Shown one piece after another: positions 57,501-60,000 of a stretch of DNA of 60,000 bases; within the stretch, counting starts at the first letter, position 1, and each line of letters begins with the position of its first letter. The notes under the pieces were generated by a model. That model had not been told where the DNA came from, ran no database searches, and worked only from the letters and a program-made list of their open reading frames with translations. Source of the DNA: Antedon mediterranea (Eukaryota > Echinodermata > Crinoidea > Comatulida > Antedonidae); assembly GCF_964355755.1 (NCBI RefSeq), contig NC_092677.1:12796601-12856600 (forward strand), written 5' to 3'. Both the position numbers and the translations under genes were made by a program.

Positions 57501-57677
57501 TATAACTGGTACAACTGTAGTTCAATTCAATCTAATTATAAATTAATTTGTAGAGTTGCACTTGTGGCGAAGGCATTTATGAGACTGGTTGAAGAGAACT
57601 TACATGGACAAATAATGCGTGTAACATTAGAGAAGGGCATAGATTTCCAATACTACAAACCCATACCCAAGCTCTAA
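54478..57677 (+). CDS. HPGD: 15-hydroxyprostaglandin dehydrogenase-like SDR, complete 7-exon gene
   Basis: A cytosolic classical short-chain dehydrogenase; the family oxidises the 15-hydroxyl of prostaglandins and related lipid mediators using NAD. The seven exons join in phase to 256 residues (human enzyme 266). The Rossmann motif TGAAEGLG spans 11-18, and the acidic D37 after strand beta-2 indicates NAD rather than NADP. NNAG is at 91-94. The catalytic tetrad is N108, S139, Y152 and K156, each one residue after its human counterpart. CPAF sits where family members have the CPGF-type motif. The C-terminal GIDFQYY matches the human KGIHFQDY end. An in-frame TAG lies 12 bases before the ATG. 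The human substrate-site residue Q148 corresponds to A149 here, so activity on prostaglandins is not assured. Confidence 0.94.
55173..55299 (+). CDS. HPGD: HPGD-like exon 2
   Basis: Encodes [20 protein letters not shown], containing the NAD-selecting aspartate, then [10 protein letters not shown]. The CDV(T) aspartate contacts adenine in SDRs. One base of a serine codon remains. Confidence 0.93.
55480..55501. repeat. TA dinucleotide microsatellite
   Basis: Uninterrupted TA repeats of about 22 bases in HPGD intron 2. The rest of that intron holds nothing recognisable. Confidence 0.9.
55841..55947 (+). CDS. HPGD: HPGD-like exon 3
   Basis: Encodes [20 protein letters not shown] and [15 protein letters not shown]. 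It includes NNAG and the catalytic asparagine of KIN. Confidence 0.94.
56389..56485 (+). CDS. HPGD: HPGD-like exon 4
   Basis: Encodes [20 protein letters not shown] followed by [12 protein letters not shown], with the catalytic serine in NVAS. It leaves one base of a glycine codon. Confidence 0.94.
56514..56617. mobile_element. MITE, AGCTCTGTCTACACTATCAA family, decayed copy 3
   Basis: It begins TAAAGCTCTTTCTACACTAT, has the inner arms GTGTCCAATATATGGACAC and CACATCACATTTTGTCAC, and ends GAGCTTAT. It is related to the elements at 30,244 and 35,474. It lies in HPGD intron 4. Confidence 0.65.
56788..56864 (+). CDS. HPGD: HPGD-like exon 5
   Basis: Encodes [20 protein letters not shown] and TRCLG, with the YxxxK active-site pair. 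Confidence 0.94.
57116..57261 (+). CDS. HPGD: HPGD-like exon 6
   Basis: Encodes [20 protein letters not shown] and [20 protein letters not shown]. An internal GGTAAGT after DEL is a second plausible donor, but reading through it keeps the family alignment. Confidence 0.92.
57554..57677 (+). CDS. HPGD: HPGD-like exon 7 (stop)
   Basis: Encodes [20 protein letters not shown] and [20 protein letters not shown], then TAA. This corresponds to the C-terminal substrate-cap region of the human enzyme. Confidence 0.93.
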
Positions 57678-57740
57678 AACAAATATGATGATGTTGTAAT
57701 TTTAATTATAATTAATGATTTACAAGTATCTGTTTTGTTG

Positions 57741-57746
57741 AATAAA
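57741..57746 (+). terminator. Candidate polyadenylation signal of the HPGD-like gene
   Basis: AATAAA 63 bases after the stop codon, in AT-rich sequence, is the first canonical signal downstream. Confidence 0.65.
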
Positions 57747-57749
57747 ATG

Positions 57750-58860
57750 CTCTTTGTAATTAAGGATAATCAGGACACAATTAACCAAAGAATGTTTTCC
57801 TAATGGTAATAACCATTACAGTCATTCAATCCATCTCAACTTACCTTCCATGCCCATTTTTAGGGATGGACCCAGGCTGTTAGCATGCATTGCCAGGGGA
57901 CATCCTATTGTTAAAATCACTTACAGTACAGCATTTTCTAAATATGTGTTACTCTACCCGTTAATTATTATTATTATTAGGTGATACACAATGACGAGAT
58001 CATCTATTGTGATTGTAAGTGATCTTTAATGTTTAAAGTATGAGATTTTACTATGTGTAATATATATATATCTCAGGAATAGATTTTTGTAGGTAAATTT
58101 TATATACCTAAAAAATATACCATGACTAAGAGTACAATATCTCTTTTTGGAGGTTAGATTAATTCTGAAGATGAGGGTAAAATGATTTGAACCCTGGTAT
58201 TTGTATGTTCTGTTGTAGTGCTGTTCTATTGAACCATGTGCAAAGTTAAATAACAGCAGAAAAATACTATAATTTAATTGTTTCTATACAGTACTATGCA
58301 CGTAACTTTAGTAATGTAATAAAATGACGTAAAATCTCTGTCCATGTCACTTTTCACTGAACCGAAGAATGTTAATTAATGGGTGTGGTATATTGAATTG
58401 AAAATAGTAGTAGGCTATTTCAGTTGCAGGTTCTACCACAGGACCCAATACGTTCTTGTAGTTTTTCACATACAGTACTGTACAATACTGGTATGGTTTG
58501 TTTCACAACTTGTTTCATATGCTTCAGACATCGTAAGAAAGACACAGGCAAGAACAACTTATTATCTACCTCCCTCTTTAAATCTGAAACCCACAGCTTT
58601 GCCACTCCGGAGCTGGTTCCTGTTATGTTACAGTGTGGTAGATAATGAAATCTGCGTGAGTATTGATATAGCTCTACCTCATAGAATATCAATAGAGACC
58701 AGTTGGTTTACATTCTTCTACATTTGGCATCAACGTAGGCCATCATTAAATCGTTCAACATAGGCCTAATGTTGGCTTGTGGTCATTGGTACCACTTAAA
58801 AGGAAAACGTAAATAAATCGGTAACTAAAGAATACAAAATATTATAAATATACTAAAATG
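57750..58860. other. Downstream intergenic stretch
   Basis: No supported gene. The open frames at 58,383-58,763 overlap on both strands and show no domain. Confidence 0.5.
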
Positions 58861-58879
58861 TATGCAGTACTATATGGCT

Positions 58880-59154
58880 CTTTGGCCATACCAAAAAAAC
58901 AGAAACAATAAGAAGAAGACTGGCATTTGCTGGACACTGTCTTCGCAGTGAAGAGGAAATGATTTCAGATGTTCTGCTGTTGCAGCCAAAACATGGATTT
59001 GCAAAACAAGGAAAGCCAGCTCTCGTACATTGATGTACTGGAGACGGACACTGGTATACAGAGAGAGGAACAGGCTGTCACAATGGCAGATAGGAAATTA
59101 TGGAGGAATCTAGTCATTCGGGTATGTCCCGGACTAAGTAAGTAAGTAAGTAAA
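58880..59154 (+). pseudogene. LINE C-terminal remnant with GTAA-repeat tail
   Basis: Reads TIRRRRLAFAGHCLRSEEEM, then ISDVLLLQPKHGFAKQGKPA. After a frameshift near 59,026 it continues as IDVLETDTGIQREEQ and DRKLWRNLVIRVCPGLSK. The FAGHC and QPKHG motifs and the final W-R stretch are typical of the C-terminal end of many invertebrate non-LTR retrotransposon proteins. It is followed directly by AGTAAGTAAGTAAGTAA, a repeat tail. It is dead: one frameshift and no upstream domain. Confidence 0.75.
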
Positions 59155-59289
59155 TTATATGCAATTGAGAAATATTGGAAGTTACCTTGTGTAGTTCTTG
59201 ATCCACTACTTTTAGAGTGACCCTACAAATGAAAAAATATATTTTTGATAATTTGTTTTTATTTTAATCTTGATTTTAATTTTAATACT

Positions 59290-59386
59290 TTGTGTTACAA
59301 TGTTATAGTGGCCTCGTGTAAGAACACCTTTCTGGTGAATGATTTTTTCCATTGAAAAATAAAGATTTTATTATTATAAGCACATT
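59290..59386 (+). mobile_element. LINE-type 3' tail
   Basis: GGCCTCGTGTAAGAACACC, then GAAAAATAAAGATTTTATTATTAT. The AATAAAGATTTTATTATTAT ending resembles CR1/L2-type 3' ends. No coding part remains. The rest of the window to 60,000 shows nothing I can assign. Confidence 0.35.
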
Positions 59387-60000
59387 TAAGGTAATTTTTA
59401 CAACAAACTATTTGATGTTAAAATGACGTCAATGCAATTCTATGAATTTATATAAGGTTCTCTTTAGATCTGACTGTATTACAGTGTTATTAAAACACAT
59501 GAAATAAAATGTGATAGGTCTACATTATATTATATAATCAGTACTTTTTGAAGATCTCTGGATTTCGCTCCAAATTTAAATAAAATCAAACCTTACTAGA
59601 AAAGTATTGTCGACCTTCTTGCAACGACTACAAAAAATGTTTTTAATTTCGCCGTTGAAACAGCAATGAAATAAGAAGATGAAGAATCCCTAGAATGATA
59701 GTATAATAAAATGACAAAACTTAAAAAAATAGAGTTGTATTATAATGGTCGTAATACAATAAGGCGCTATTAGTATTACCGTATACTTTAACTGAAATGA
59801 TACAATTTTGAAATGTGTTACATTATTACTAAAAACGAGAAATTCAATTTAGATTTATTCAAAATAGGGCTATAAATTGCATTCATCACAGTCAACATAT
59901 TGTACTATATTATAGTACGTAATATAACATAACGGTACGCGTTACATAACTATATACGGAGCGAATTTGGACGTTGTTTTAGGAGACCAGTGGCCGTATT

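Noticed and set aside
58383-58763. 126-codon plus-strand frame
   Set aside because: Two other frames overlap it on both strands and it shows no domain or codon pattern suggesting coding.

Overview
This is a window of an animal nuclear genome. It is AT-rich, its genes are split by GT-AG introns, and it is full of LINE remnants, MITE-like elements and satellite DNA. Frequent GGCCTAG-type motifs and the two single-copy genes suggest an invertebrate deuterostome, possibly an echinoderm; that assignment is inference and is not proven by the window.

Positions 1 to about 23,880 are one very large satellite array. Its parts are about 98-bp units carrying a strong hairpin, blocks holding an octamer-like motif plus a TATA box, and a longer block of about 330 bp with a short open frame. 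A segment of about 13.8 kb was duplicated in tandem, carrying along a 5'-truncated LINE reverse-transcriptase fragment and a GACA-rich inserted element. The second copy was later altered by unit-sized deletions and duplications. Positions 23,880 to 25,962 hold shorter direct repeats, a head-to-tail run of three MITE copies and a third, truncated copy of the GACA-rich element. From 25,963 to 28,940 I see no gene, only a clean 178-bp MITE with TTAA target duplications.

The first real gene lies on the minus strand from 52,824 to 29,002. It is a complete 14-exon rhophilin (RHPN2-like) gene predicted to encode 679 residues with HR1, BRO1 and PDZ domains in the family order. All splice junctions are GT-AG and all phases agree. 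Its introns carry several MITE families, a tRNA-derived SINE, a LINE 3' end, a 21-bp minisatellite, and two speculative plus-strand exon or promoter candidates near 31.3-31.6 kb and 45.65-45.85 kb.

The second real gene lies on the plus strand from 54,478 to 57,677. It is a complete 7-exon NAD-dependent 15-hydroxyprostaglandin dehydrogenase-like short-chain dehydrogenase (HPGD-like, 256 residues) with an intact catalytic tetrad. The two genes are head to head, about 1.65 kb apart, with a MITE and a 47-codon open frame between them. The last 2.3 kb hold LINE remnants and otherwise nothing I can assign. Rhophilin acts in Rho signalling and the dehydrogenase in lipid-mediator inactivation, so their adjacency does not by itself imply a shared pathway.
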